DNA of 64,000 nucleotides, taken from assembly GCF_000384035.1 (NCBI RefSeq), contig NZ_KB913024.1, positions 2,413,584-2,477,583 on the forward strand, given 5' to 3'. The stretch's first letter is position 1; every line of letters begins with the position of its first letter. This document shows, one piece after another, positions 47,388-58,344 of the stretch. This DNA is from Actinopolyspora mortivallis DSM 44261. Its GTDB lineage: Bacteria > Actinomycetota > Actinomycetes > Mycobacteriales > Pseudonocardiaceae. The translations under genes were made by a program, and so were the position numbers. Below the pieces are notes generated by a model. That model searched no databases. It saw only the letters and a list, made by a program, of their open reading frames with translations, and had not been told where the DNA came from.

Positions 47388-47391
<4 letters not shown>
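47053..47391 (-). CDS. glnB: Nitrogen regulatory PII protein
   Basis: A 112-residue PII protein. LLTAVVQQSRVEEVRAALV and the T-loop GRQQGHTEIYRGAEYTVD are typical; Tyr51, the residue that is uridylylated or adenylylated in other bacteria, is present. VAIR-like residues near 90 (DGKVWVTPVDSVVRVRTGE) bind ATP. It senses 2-oxoglutarate and ATP/ADP and blocks AmtB. Its ATG overlaps the amtB stop by four bases, so it is translationally coupled. The usual glnD does not follow. Confidence 0.95.
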
Positions 47392-48728
<1,337 letters not shown>

Positions 48729-49030
48729 ATCGCCCTCCCGTACGACCCTGCGTTCCGGACTGGGCCGCATCCTCGGAGGAAGGTGTTTCCGGGTGGGAAT
48801 GCCGTTGTGTCCCGCCGATGACGTTCGTGGGCACCCGGGTTACGAACGAGTTCTCCGGATGACCACGGTGTTACGTCGCGGCGAGGACGACCGGAGAGCC
48901 ACCGACGAACACGGGCTCTGGCCGAACCGTCGGCCCCGGACGCCACCGCGTGGCGGGGACGGCACCGGCTCGGGTGAGGTTGTCGGCCCCGGAGGGGACC
49001 GGACCCGACGGAAACCCCACGGACACCGCG
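48729..49030. promoter_or_regulatory. amtB upstream region with GlnR-like half-sites
   Basis: No gene in 302 bases. GTTAC occurs at 48839-48843 and 48870-48874, with GTTCT at 48850-48854. Read on the minus strand, GTTCT is AGAAC and gives the GlnR-like spacing AGAAC-N6-GTAAC with the GTTAC at 48839, but the other half-sites are poor. The region precedes amtB and follows ftsY's stop. Confidence 0.3.
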
Positions 49031-50566
49031 TCACTCCAGCAGGGCGTCCACGAAGGCCTGCGGTTCGAAGGGGGCGAGGTCGTCGGCACCCTCCCCCAGA
49101 CCGACCAGTTTGACCGGAACGCCGAGTTCACGCTGCACCTGGAAGACGATGCCCCCCTTGGCCGTGCCGTCCAGCTTGGTGAGCACGATCCCGGTCACGT
49201 CGACGACGTCGGCGAAGACCCGCGCCTGGGCGAGCCCGTTCTGTCCCGTGGTGGCGTCCAGGACCAGCAGCACCTCGTCGACCTGGGCACGCTTCTCCAC
49301 CACGCGTTTGACCTTGCCGAGTTCGTCCATCAACCCGGTTTTCGTGTGCAGGCGGCCCGCCGTGTCGACGAGGATGGCGTCCACTCCCGTGTCGGCACCG
49401 CGTTGCACGGCCTCGAAGGCCACACTGGCCGGGTCCGCTCCCTCGTTGCCCCGCACCACCTCGGCACCGACACGTTCTCCCCAGGTGCCGAGCTGTTCGA
49501 CGGCGGCCGCCCGGAAGGTGTCGGCCGCGCCGAGCAACACCGAACGTCCGTCGGCGACCAGTACCCTGGCGAGTTTGCCGGTGGTGGTCGTCTTTCCGGT
49601 CCCGTTGACCCCGACCACCAGCACGACGGCGGGTTTGCCTCCGTCGGAGGGATCACCGTGTGGCAGCGCCCGCACCGAACGAGGCAGTTCCGGACCGAGT
49701 GCCTCGACCAGCACCTCACGCAGCAGGGCCCTGGCCTGTTCGGGGCCACGCACCGCGCGAGCGGCCATCTCGGTGCGCAGCCGCTCGATGATCTCGGAGG
49801 AGGTGGCCGCGCCGATGTCGGCCATCAGCAGCGTGTCCTCGATCTCCTCCCAGGACTCCTCGTCCAGGTCCCCGGCACCGAGCAGTCCCAGTACGCCCTG
49901 CCCGAGCATCGAGCGGGAGCGTGAGAGCCTGCCGCGCAGGCGTTCCAGCCGCCCGGCCGAAGGCTCGATCGGTTCCGTTCCGGCCCGCTCGGACTCCGGT
50001 TCCTCCTCGGGAACGGTCCGTTCCGGAGCGGCCCCGGTTTCGGAACGTTCCGGGGCCGAGGTCGTCGCCCCCGTCTCGGTGCTCTCCCGCGGAATCTCGG
50101 GAGCCGGGCCGGTGGAGTCCTCCGCGGCCGTCTGCTGTTCCGGAACAGCGGGTTCCTGCCGGGTCTCCTCCCGTGCTTCCGGGGCAGTCCCGGCGTCTTC
50201 CACGGAGCTGTCGTCGCGCTCCGCGGTGGCGGCCTCGTCCTCGGAGGTGGTGGGCAGCGGAACGTCCACGATGTCACGGCGCTCGCTGTCCCGGGGAACG
50301 GCGGCGTCGTCGCCGACGGCGGGCTGCCCCTCCGTCTCCGTGCGTTCCCCGACGGGATGCTCGGTCACGGCGGTGTCCGCGCCGCTGGAGAGACTGACAC
50401 CGCCGCCCGTGCGATAACCACCGCCCTGGCCGGCTGAGGTGTCCCGCTGCTCGTCCCGGGAGAGACTGACCCGTCTGCGCCGGGCCAACAGGAAACCCGT
50501 GCCGACGAGCAACGCCAGCACCACCAGTGCGGCAATGACGATCAGGATCACATTCGTGGTGGTCAC
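49031..50566 (-). CDS. ftsY: Signal recognition particle receptor FtsY
   Basis: A 511-residue SRP receptor. A single N-terminal helix (NVILIVIAALVVLALLVG) anchors it, followed by RRRRVSL and a long acidic, Glu/Pro/Thr-rich linker to about residue 210. The NG domain follows: VVGVNGTGKTTTTGKLAR, DTAGRLHTKTGLMDELG and TKLDGTAKGGIVFQ. It docks Ffh-bound ribosomes at the membrane. Length is above E. coli FtsY mainly because of the linker. It is transcribed away from anmK, which starts 115 bases upstream. Confidence 0.95.
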   Translation of the reverse strand: MTTTNVILIVIAALVVLALLVGTGFLLARRRRVSLSRDEQRDTSAGQGGGYRTGGGVSLSSGADTAVTEHPVGERTETEGQPAVGDDAAVPRDSERRDIVDVPLPTTSEDEAATAERDDSSVEDAGTAPEAREETRQEPAVPEQQTAAEDSTGPAPEIPRESTETGATTSAPERSETGAAPERTVPEEEPESERAGTEPIEPSAGRLERLRGRLSRSRSMLGQGVLGLLGAGDLDEESWEEIEDTLLMADIGAATSSEIIERLRTEMAARAVRGPEQARALLREVLVEALGPELPRSVRALPHGDPSDGGKPAVVLVVGVNGTGKTTTTGKLARVLVADGRSVLLGAADTFRAAAVEQLGTWGERVGAEVVRGNEGADPASVAFEAVQRGADTGVDAILVDTAGRLHTKTGLMDELGKVKRVVEKRAQVDEVLLVLDATTGQNGLAQARVFADVVDVTGIVLTKLDGTAKGGIVFQVQRELGVPVKLVGLGEGADDLAPFEPQAFVDALLE

Positions 50567-50681
50567 GGCCCCATCGTCGCACCCTCCGAGCGACCTTCCC
50601 GAGGCGACCCTGGTGGGTAATTCACCGAAAACCCACGTGTCGTGCTTGCGTTTTCACCCGATAGTGATCTAAACCACCGTC

Positions 50682-51887
50682 ATGGGAAAGTGCCGCGTCA
50701 TCGGTCTGCTCTCCGGCACCTCCATGGACGCGTGGGACGTGGCGGCGGCGGAACTGACCACGCGCGCCGACGAGATCGAACTCCGCCCCCTCGGGCACCT
50801 CGAACTGCCCTATCCCGAGGGACTGCGCGAGGAACTGCGGAATCCGTCCCCGGAGGAGGGCTGGAGTGCGCGGTGGTGCCGGCTGGACGCCGAGACGGGG
50901 CGGGAACTGGCCCGAGCGGCCCGGATCGGCCTCGACGAACTCGCGGCGGGCCGAGCCGAGCTGGTCGCCTCGCTCGGGCAGACCGTCCACCATCTGGTGG
51001 AGCACGGCCGGACGACGGGCACACTCCAACTGGGACAGCCCTCCTGGATCGCCGAGAGCACCGGCCTGCCGGTGGTGTCCGATCCCCGCGGGCGGGACGT
51101 GGCCGCCGGAGGCCAGGGAGCACCACTGGCCCCGGTCTTCGACACCCTCTGGTTGCGCGGACTCCTCCGGGACCACCCTTCGGCGCGAGCCCGCTGCGCG
51201 ACCGCCGCGGCACTGAACATCGGTGGGATAGCCAACATCACCGTGCTGGGCGAGGCCGGAACGCTCGGCTACGACACCGGACCGGGAAACGCACTCATCG
51301 ACGCCGCCGTCTCCCTGGGATCGACGGGACGGACCAGCGACCACGGAGGTGAGATCGCCGCGCGCGGACGGACGCGCACCGACCTGTTGGAGGAACTGTC
51401 GAAGGACGACTACTACACCCGCCGCCCCCCGAAGTCCACCGGAAGGGAACACTTCGACCACGACTACCTCCGCCGGCGACTCGCCGGAGTTCCCCACGTC
51501 GACGAGGCGGACCTGGTGGCCACCGTCACGCGGCTCACCGCGCTGACCGTCGCCGAGGAGTGCTCGGCGTGTTCGGCTGACTTCGTGGTGGCCTCCGGCG
51601 GAGGTGTGGCCAACCCGGTGCTGTACGCGGAACTGCGCCGGGAACTGGGCAACCGGGGCATCGAACTGTCCACGAGCGACGAACACGGGGTGCCCCGCGC
51701 GGCCAAGGAGGCCTATCTGGCCACGCTGCTGGGATTCCTCACCCTGCACGGGATCGCGGGCAACGTGCCGAGCGCCACGGGAGCGGCCGGACCGAGAGTA
51801 CTGGGCAGCATCACACCGGGTCGGGACCCCGTGCGGCTGCCTCCCCCACACCGGACGCCGGTGCGCACCCTGCGGGTGCTCGGTTGA
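50682..51887 (+). CDS. anmK: Anhydro-N-acetylmuramic acid kinase
   Basis: A 401-residue kinase that opens 1,6-anhydro-MurNAc, released from peptidoglycan turnover, to MurNAc-6-phosphate. GLLSGTSMDAWDVA (12-16 GTSMD) is the phosphate-binding signature. NIGGIANITVLGEAG, DTGPGNALIDAAV and VVASGGGVANPVLYAEL complete it. There is no clear ribosome site before the ATG, and the intergenic region to ftsY is 115 bases, so a short leader is likely. A sodium symporter gene follows 33 bases after its stop, probably cotranscribed. Confidence 0.94.
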   Translation: MGKCRVIGLLSGTSMDAWDVAAAELTTRADEIELRPLGHLELPYPEGLREELRNPSPEEGWSARWCRLDAETGRELARAARIGLDELAAGRAELVASLGQTVHHLVEHGRTTGTLQLGQPSWIAESTGLPVVSDPRGRDVAAGGQGAPLAPVFDTLWLRGLLRDHPSARARCATAAALNIGGIANITVLGEAGTLGYDTGPGNALIDAAVSLGSTGRTSDHGGEIAARGRTRTDLLEELSKDDYYTRRPPKSTGREHFDHDYLRRRLAGVPHVDEADLVATVTRLTALTVAEECSACSADFVVASGGGVANPVLYAELRRELGNRGIELSTSDEHGVPRAAKEAYLATLLGFLTLHGIAGNVPSATGAAGPRVLGSITPGRDPVRLPPPHRTPVRTLRVLG

Positions 51888-51920
51888 GCATCCCCGCCCC
51901 ACCACCGACCGGGAGCCGCC

Positions 51921-53450
51921 ATGCGAGTCGTCGACCTGGCGATAATGGGAACCTATCTGATCGCGACACCCGCGCTCGGGATCCTGCTCGCAGGCAGGCA
52001 ACGCGGCACCCGGGACTACTTCCTCGGCGGACGGAACCTCCCCTGGTGGGCGGTCTGCCTCTCCGTCGTGGCCACCGAGACCTCCACGCTGACCGTGATC
52101 AGCGTGCCCACCGTGGCCTACCTGGGCTCGTTCACCTACCTGCAGCTCGCGCTCGGCTACCTCGTCGGTCGCGTCGTGGTCGCCCTGGTCCTGCTTCCGC
52201 GCTACTACGCGGGAAACCTGGTCAGCGCCTACGCCTTCCTCGGGGAACGTTTCGGAGGCGGACTCCAGGGAACCGCCTCGGTGACGTTCCTGGTGACCAG
52301 GCTGCTCGCCGACGGGCTCCGTCTGTTCGCCACCGCGATCCCGGTGAAGGTGATGCTCGGCTCCTTCGGGCTGTCCGTGACGTACTGGCAGATCATTCTG
52401 GTCCTCGCGACGCTGACCGTCGTCTACACCTACTTCGGGGGTATCCGGGCGGTGGTGTGGGTCGACGTGGTGCAGATGGGCGTCTACGTCGGCGGCTCCG
52501 CGATCGCCGGGCTGATCCTGCTCGGAAAGCTCCCCTCCGGCTGGTTCGACAGGGCCGTCGAAGCGGGCAAGTTCCAGCTGTTCGACGTCGGAGCGGCCGT
52601 GCTCACCAACCAGTACTCCGTGGTCACCGCGGTGGTGGGGGGCGCCTTCTTCGCCATGGCCTCCCACGGGGCCGACCAGTTGATGGTGCAGCGGCTGCTC
52701 GCCTGCCGCACCCTGGCCGACAGCAGACGTGCCGTGATCGCCAGTGGTCTGGTCGTGACGGCGCAGTTCGCGTTGTTCCTGTTCGTCGGGGTGATGCTGT
52801 GGGCGTTCTTCTCCGGAGCCGCTCCGGAGGCGATGGGGATGGCCAGCAGCGACGAGCTGTTTCCCCGGTTCGTGGTCACCGAACTCCCCCCGGGACTGAC
52901 CGGGCTGCTGCTGGCCGGCATCCTCGCGGCAGCGATGAGCACGCTCTCCTCCTCGCTGAACTCCCTGTCCACCTCCACCGTCAGCGACCTCTACCAACGG
53001 CTCACCCGACGGGTCCCGGAGGAGCGGACGCTGCTGCGGCTGGCCCGGACGGCCACGCTCGGGTGGGCCCTGGTGTTCGTGGGGTTCGCCTCGGTGTTCA
53101 CCACCACCGACAACCCCGTCGTGGAGGTGGGCCTGGGCATCGCCTCCTACACCTACGGGGCGTTGCTGGGCGCGTTCCTGCTGGGGCTGCTCGTCCGAGG
53201 AGCTCGGCACGGTGACGCGCTCGCCGCCTTCGTGACCACTCTGCTGGGAGTGCTCTGGCTGGCCGGGGGCGTGACCTTCCCCGACGGTCAGGGCGGTCAC
53301 GCCCCCCTGGCCTTTCCCTGGTACACCCCGATCGGGGTGGCGATCACCCTCCTGGTGGGAGGGCTGCTCTCCCTGCGCCACCGCGTCGGCACCGTCGGGG
53401 GGAAGACCGCTTCCGAAGACGTACCCGACCGACCCTCCGAGCGCCCCTGA
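51921..53450 (+). CDS. Sodium:solute symporter (SSS family)
   Basis: A 509-residue protein with about thirteen hydrophobic helices. ARGKRTRDYF-like GQRGTRDYFLGGRNLPWWAV is the conserved start of the family, followed by TETSTLTVISVPTVAYLGS. Family members carry sugars, sialic acid, proline or vitamins with sodium. The ATG at 51921 has GGGAG before it. Its pairing with anmK suggests the substrate is a cell-wall-derived sugar such as anhydro-MurNAc or an amino sugar, but specificity cannot be read. It converges with smc at 16 bases. Confidence 0.87.
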   Translation: MRVVDLAIMGTYLIATPALGILLAGRQRGTRDYFLGGRNLPWWAVCLSVVATETSTLTVISVPTVAYLGSFTYLQLALGYLVGRVVVALVLLPRYYAGNLVSAYAFLGERFGGGLQGTASVTFLVTRLLADGLRLFATAIPVKVMLGSFGLSVTYWQIILVLATLTVVYTYFGGIRAVVWVDVVQMGVYVGGSAIAGLILLGKLPSGWFDRAVEAGKFQLFDVGAAVLTNQYSVVTAVVGGAFFAMASHGADQLMVQRLLACRTLADSRRAVIASGLVVTAQFALFLFVGVMLWAFFSGAAPEAMGMASSDELFPRFVVTELPPGLTGLLLAGILAAAMSTLSSSLNSLSTSTVSDLYQRLTRRVPEERTLLRLARTATLGWALVFVGFASVFTTTDNPVVEVGLGIASYTYGALLGAFLLGLLVRGARHGDALAAFVTTLLGVLWLAGGVTFPDGQGGHAPLAFPWYTPIGVAITLLVGGLLSLRHRVGTVGGKTASEDVPDRPSERP

Positions 53451-53466
53451 ACCCGCCGGGACGGCG

Positions 53467-56400
53467 TCACGTCGGCGAGGACGCCTCCTGACCGGGTGCG
53501 GACTCCGTCTGGTCCGTGCCCGGATCCCGGTCCCGTGTGTTCCCCAGACGCTGGGAGATCACCGTGGTGACACCGTCACCGCGCATGCTCACCCCGTACA
53601 GGGCGTCGGCGATCTCCATCGTCGGTTTCTGGTGGGTGATGATGATCAGCTGTGAGGTGCGGCGGAGCTCGTCCAACAACCCGATGAGCCTGCGCAGGTT
53701 GGTGTCGTCCAGAGCGGCCTCGACCTCGTCGAGCACGTAGAACGGGGAGGGACGCGCGCGGAATATGGCCACCAGCATCGCCACGGCGGTCAACGACTTC
53801 TCCCCGCCGGACAGCAGGGAGAGACGTTTCACCTTCTTGCCGGGCGGTCTGGCCTCCACCTCCACACCGGTGCTGAGCATGTCGTCCGGGTCGGTGAGCA
53901 CCAGCTTGCCCGATCCTCCGGGGAACAGCACCGAGAAGACCTTCTCGAACTCCGCGGCGACGTCGTGGAAGGCCGAGGAGAACACCTCCAGGATCTTCTC
54001 GTCGACCTCCTTGACCACGTCGAGGAGGTCCTTGCGGGTGGCCTTGAGATCCTCCAGCTGTCCCGAGAGGTACTTGTACCGTTCCTCCAGGGCCGCGTAC
54101 TCCTCCAGGGCCAGCGGGTTGACCTTGCCCAGCGCGGCCAGGTCCTTCTCCGCCCGTTCCGCGCGGCGCTGCTGGGTGGCCCGGTCGTAGGGCAGTGCCG
54201 GAGGAGGGCAGACGTCCTCGCCGCGTTCCTTCGCGGCCTCGTACTCCGCGGTCTCCGCCGGACTCGGGGGAACGGGCACGTCCGGCCCGTACTCCTCGAC
54301 CAGCTCGTCGAGCGCCACCCCGTGTTCCTCGACGATCTTGGTCTCCAGTTGCTCGATCCGCAGTCGCTGTTCGGCCCGGGCGACCTCGTCCCGGTGCATG
54401 GCGTCGGTGAGCTTCTCCAGCTCGCCCGAAAGCTCGCGTACCCGGTTGCGGACCGTCTCCAGCTGGCGCTGGTTCTCGGAGTGCCGGGCCTGCACCTCGT
54501 CCCGGTGCGACCCCGCCGAGCGCAGGGACTCGGAGATCCGGTCCAGGGCCGTCCGACAGTTCGAGATCACCATCTCCGCCACGCGGGCACCCGCGGCCCT
54601 GGCCCGGCGGGCCCGCTGCGCCCGCTGGCGCCGTTCCCGCTCCTGGCGCGCCGAACGACGCAGTTGCTCGGCCTTACCCTGCAACGCCCGCGCCCGCTCC
54701 TCGGCGCTGCGCACCGCGAGCCGCGCGTCCATCTCCCGCTGACGCGCCTCGTCGAGTTCCGCACTGATCCGGTCGCGTTCGGTGGTGTCGGGTTCCTGCT
54801 GCTCGTGTTGCTCGGCCTCGACGACTTCCAGCCGTTCCCGCAGTTCGGCGAGTTTGTCCGCCGACTCCTGGCGGGAGCGCTCCACCTTCTCGCGCTGGCT
54901 CCGAAGCCGTTGGACCTCGGCGTCGGCCGAGCCCGCGGTCTCCTTGAGGCCGGAGAGCCGCTCCGAGCTGCGCGCGTGCCGCACCCGGATCTCGCCCAGC
55001 TGCTCCTGGGCCAGACGTACCTCCTCCTCGCGTTCACCGAGCTCGGAGCGGGCGCCCTCCAGGGTGGCCCGGCAACGTTCGAGTCTGCCGCGGGCCGCCT
55101 CCAGTTCGGAGTTGGCCTCCTCCACGGCCGCCTGGGTTTCGAGCAGGCCTCCCCCGGCCCGCTCGCCCGCGCCTCCGAACGCCCAGTCACTGCCTAGCAG
55201 ATCCCCCTGCCTGGTGACCGCACGCACCTCGGGATGCCGCTCCACTAGGGCCTCGGCGTGTTCCAACCCGTCGACCACGGCGACCCGGTCCAGCAGGTTC
55301 AGCAACGCCGGACGCAGTTCCTCGGGGGCCTCGACCAGGTCCACGGCCCACCGGGCCTCCGGCCCGGGATCCGGCCAGCCGGTGCGCTCGGAAGCGGAGG
55401 CCGAGCACAGCAGCATCCCGCTGGTGCCGGCCTGCTCCTCCCGCAAGAGCCGCAGGGCCGAGGACGCGTCCGCGACCCCGCGCAGCGCCACCGCCTCGGC
55501 CACCGTACCCAGGGCCGTGGCCAGGGCTACCTCGAAACCGGGCTCGACGGACAACAACGTCGACACCGAACCGAGCAGACCGGGCACCCGTTCACCGGCC
55601 TCGAGCAGCGCCCCGGCACCGTCCCCGGGGGACAGACCGAGGGACAGCGCCTCCACCCTGGCCTGCCAGGAAGCGATGTCGCGTTCGACGCCCCGTTCCT
55701 CGGCGACCAGCTCGTTCACCCGCTCCTGCGCCGCGTCCCTGGCGCTGACGGCGGTCTCGTAGCGCTGGTGGGCCTCCGCCTCGGAGGCCCCTTCCGGACC
55801 GTCCTCCTCGGCGACGGCCTCCTCGTAGGCCCGCCAGGCGGTGTGCGCGCGCTGCTCGGCCTCGTCGACCGAGGCGGAAAGCCTTTCGAGTTCCTCGTCG
55901 GTGGCGGCCACCTTGCTGCGCATGGACTCCACCTGCCCGGAGAGCCGGGCGGCGCCCTCCCTGCGGTCGGCTATCGCACGGACGGCCTCCATGTGTTCGC
56001 GTTCGGCCCGCTGGAGGGAACTCTCCAGCCCGGAACGCAGCTCGACGACCTCGGAAAGCTCCTGGCGGACGCGTTCGACCTCCTCGTTGGCGGTCTCCTC
56101 ACGCTCGGCGACCTCCTCGGCCTCGGCCTCGAGCCTCTCGGGATCCTCACCGCCCTGGTCGGGTTCCTGTTCGGCACTGAGGTGCTTGTGCCGTTCCTCC
56201 GCGAGACGGAGTGTGCCGTTGAGCCGTTCCCGCAGGGCGGACAGGCGGTACCAGGTGTCCTGGAGCCGGTTCAGCCTCGGGGTGTCGGCGTCGACGTGTT
56301 CCCGGAGCGTCCGCTCCTGGTCCTGGGCCTGCTGCAACTCCCTCTCGGCCTCGGCACGTTTGTTCCGGGCGGCCTGCTCGTTGGCCTCCTCCTTGGCGAG

Positions 56401-57120
56401 CTCGGAACGTGCCGTGACCAGGTCGTCGGCCAGTAGACGCAGGCGCGCGTCCCGCAGCTCCGCCTGGATCGTCTGGGCCTTACGGGCGACCTCCGCCTGC
56501 TTGCCCAGCGGTTTCAACTGTTTGCGCAGTTCACCGGTCAGATCGGTGAGCCTGGTCAGGTTGGCCTGCATCGCGTCGAGCTTGCGCAGGGCCTTCTCCT
56601 TGCGCTTGCGATGCTTGAGCACCCCAGCGGCCTCCTCGATGAGCCTGCGGTGCTCCTCGGGCTTGGCCTGGAGGATGCCGGAGAGCTGCCCCTGCCCGAC
56701 GATGACGTGCATCTCGCGCCCGATGCCGGAGTCCGACAACAGCTCCTGCAGGTCACGCAGTCTACAGGCGTTGCCGTTGAGTTCGTACTCGCTGGCTCCG
56801 TCCCGGAACATGCGTCGGGTGATGGACACCTCGGTGTACTCGATCGGCAACGCGCCGTCGGCGTTGTCGATGGTCAGGTTCACCTCCGCGCGCCCCAGCG
56901 GAGCCCTCCCCGAGGTCCCGGCGAAGATGACGTCCTCCATCTTGCCGCCCCGCAACGCCTTGGCTCCCTGCTCCCCCATGACCCAGATCAGCGCGTCCAA
57001 CACGTTGGACTTGCCCGAGCCGTTCGGCCCGACCACACAGGTGATCCCCGGTTCGAACCGCAGGGTCGTGGTCGACACGAAGGACTTGAATCCCTTCAGC
57101 GTCAGGCTCTTCAGATGCAC
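53467..57120 (-). CDS. smc: Chromosome segregation ATPase SMC
   Basis: A 1,217-residue SMC protein. The head has Walker A GPNGSGKSN at 31-39, the C-terminal signature LLSGGEKSLTAVAMLVAIF and Walker B PFYVLDEVEAALDD. Two long coiled coils, rich in Glu/Arg/Gln/Leu, flank a hinge around residues 510-660 (ERVPGLLGSVSTLL and GLLETQAAVEEANSE). It forms condensin with ScpA and ScpB to organise the chromosome. The last 25 residues are a polar tail. Its stop is 16 bases from the symporter stop, so the two are convergent. acyP lies just upstream, as in mycobacteria. Confidence 0.97.
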   Translation of the reverse strand: MHLKSLTLKGFKSFVSTTTLRFEPGITCVVGPNGSGKSNVLDALIWVMGEQGAKALRGGKMEDVIFAGTSGRAPLGRAEVNLTIDNADGALPIEYTEVSITRRMFRDGASEYELNGNACRLRDLQELLSDSGIGREMHVIVGQGQLSGILQAKPEEHRRLIEEAAGVLKHRKRKEKALRKLDAMQANLTRLTDLTGELRKQLKPLGKQAEVARKAQTIQAELRDARLRLLADDLVTARSELAKEEANEQAARNKRAEAERELQQAQDQERTLREHVDADTPRLNRLQDTWYRLSALRERLNGTLRLAEERHKHLSAEQEPDQGGEDPERLEAEAEEVAEREETANEEVERVRQELSEVVELRSGLESSLQRAEREHMEAVRAIADRREGAARLSGQVESMRSKVAATDEELERLSASVDEAEQRAHTAWRAYEEAVAEEDGPEGASEAEAHQRYETAVSARDAAQERVNELVAEERGVERDIASWQARVEALSLGLSPGDGAGALLEAGERVPGLLGSVSTLLSVEPGFEVALATALGTVAEAVALRGVADASSALRLLREEQAGTSGMLLCSASASERTGWPDPGPEARWAVDLVEAPEELRPALLNLLDRVAVVDGLEHAEALVERHPEVRAVTRQGDLLGSDWAFGGAGERAGGGLLETQAAVEEANSELEAARGRLERCRATLEGARSELGEREEEVRLAQEQLGEIRVRHARSSERLSGLKETAGSADAEVQRLRSQREKVERSRQESADKLAELRERLEVVEAEQHEQQEPDTTERDRISAELDEARQREMDARLAVRSAEERARALQGKAEQLRRSARQERERRQRAQRARRARAAGARVAEMVISNCRTALDRISESLRSAGSHRDEVQARHSENQRQLETVRNRVRELSGELEKLTDAMHRDEVARAEQRLRIEQLETKIVEEHGVALDELVEEYGPDVPVPPSPAETAEYEAAKERGEDVCPPPALPYDRATQQRRAERAEKDLAALGKVNPLALEEYAALEERYKYLSGQLEDLKATRKDLLDVVKEVDEKILEVFSSAFHDVAAEFEKVFSVLFPGGSGKLVLTDPDDMLSTGVEVEARPPGKKVKRLSLLSGGEKSLTAVAMLVAIFRARPSPFYVLDEVEAALDDTNLRRLIGLLDELRRTSQLIIITHQKPTMEIADALYGVSMRGDGVTTVISQRLGNTRDRDPGTDQTESAPGQEASSPT

Positions 57121-57232
57121 CGGCCCTCAACGACCTTCCACGAGGCATCGACTACACACGGCTACTGAACCGTTCGGGGGAGCTTACTCGCCCGAGGGGG
57201 CGTCACCGCTCCGCAGGGGGAGGGTGTCGAGC

Positions 57233-57523
57233 TCACCTCTCGACGAACCCGGTGACTCCGCGCGGCCGGGACCACTGCTCGGCGACATGCTCCACCGACC
57301 CGGGCGTGTCACCCGAACGTAGGATTTCCAACAATCGTTCGCAGGACGAACCGGGACCTTCCGCCACCACCTCGACCCGCCCGTCACGCAGGTTGGTGGC
57401 GCTGCCGGCCAGCCCCAGTTCCAGGGCCCTGGCACGGGTCCACCAACGGAAACCCACCCCCTGCACTCGGCCACGAACCCACGCCGTCAGGCGTGTGAGC
57501 TCGGTGTTCGTCGATTCGGACAT
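57233..57523 (-). CDS. acyP: Acylphosphatase
   Basis: A 96-residue enzyme that hydrolyses acyl phosphates. [20 protein letters not shown] contains the catalytic Arg (GRVQGVGFR) and [20 protein letters not shown] the essential Asn. The ATG at 57523 has a strong GGAGGTGAGC before it. Its position just upstream of smc is the same as in mycobacteria. The physiological role is obscure. Confidence 0.93.
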   Translation of the reverse strand: MSESTNTELTRLTAWVRGRVQGVGFRWWTRARALELGLAGSATNLRDGRVEVVAEGPGSSCERLLEILRSGDTPGSVEHVAEQWSRPRGVTGFVER

Positions 57524-57781
57524 GCTCACCTCCACACCTTGTTCCGTCCCGTTCCCGCCCCACGGGGACTCCTCCTCACCGGCGGGGCACGGGTGCGAAG
57601 GAGACACGCGGCACTCCTCCGAACAGCCCAACCCCCACCCCGCCGTCCGGGTGCCGGTCGCTACCGTAATGCCGAAGCGGGCGACCACGCGGCGGACTCA
57701 CCGCGTCGATTCCGCAGCCGCGGAACGCGGGACCGCACGACGGCCACCGCGCGCCGATTCGCGAACACGAGTGGGTGACCC

Positions 57782-58327
57782 ATGGAACCTCTCCACGACG
57801 ACCCGGACTCCGGCCCGAGAAGACTGGCCGTGCTCGCCGGATTCGGTCTGATCATCTCGACCGGTTTCGCCACCGTGGCGGCGATGGCGCTGAACGGCGA
57901 GTCCCGTGAGGAAACGGCCCTTCCCGACACCGTGGTCACCTCCACCCCCGCTTCCGAACGGACCCCGGCGGGACTCCCCTCACCGGACACCACCGTCCCT
58001 ACATCCCGGACCTCCGAAGGTGGTCAGCCCTCCGGATCGACTCCGGCCACGGACGAGAGTGTCGATCCCGGTCTCTCCCGTCCCGGCCGGGACGACTCCG
58101 CAGACACGGGCGGAGGAAACGAGGGAGAGGAGCCCCCGCACGAGGAGCAGCCCGACCCCGATCCCGGTGAGACCACCTCCACCGAGACGGAGGACTCCGG
58201 GCAGAGCAGCTCGCCGACCACCCCGCCGGAACCGACCACCGATCCCCCCTCTTCCTCCGATCCCCCCTCGTCGTCCGAGACCGATCCGCTTCCCCCCGGC
58301 TACTCTTCGCAGAGCACCACGAGCTGA
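57782..58327 (+). CDS. Membrane-anchored or secreted Pro/Ser/Thr-rich protein
   Basis: A 181-residue protein that I do not recognise. Residues 14-38 form one hydrophobic helix (LAVLAGFGLIISTGFATVAA). The remaining 140 residues are low-complexity and rich in Pro, Ser, Thr, Glu and Asp with no hydrophobic core, so it is probably a type II anchor with an extracytoplasmic disordered domain, perhaps O-glycosylated. The ATG follows GGTGACCC. It is convergent with the uridine-kinase-like gene and is not part of the conserved order. Confidence 0.65.
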   Translation: MEPLHDDPDSGPRRLAVLAGFGLIISTGFATVAAMALNGESREETALPDTVVTSTPASERTPAGLPSPDTTVPTSRTSEGGQPSGSTPATDESVDPGLSRPGRDDSADTGGGNEGEEPPHEEQPDPDPGETTSTETEDSGQSSSPTTPPEPTTDPPSSSDPPSSSETDPLPPGYSSQSTTS

Positions 58328-58344
58328 CCGCCGGGCACGACCGG

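Noticed and set aside
50622-53381. 919-codon open frame on the minus strand
   Set aside because: Antisense to anmK and the symporter; Gly/His/Gln-rich with no motif.
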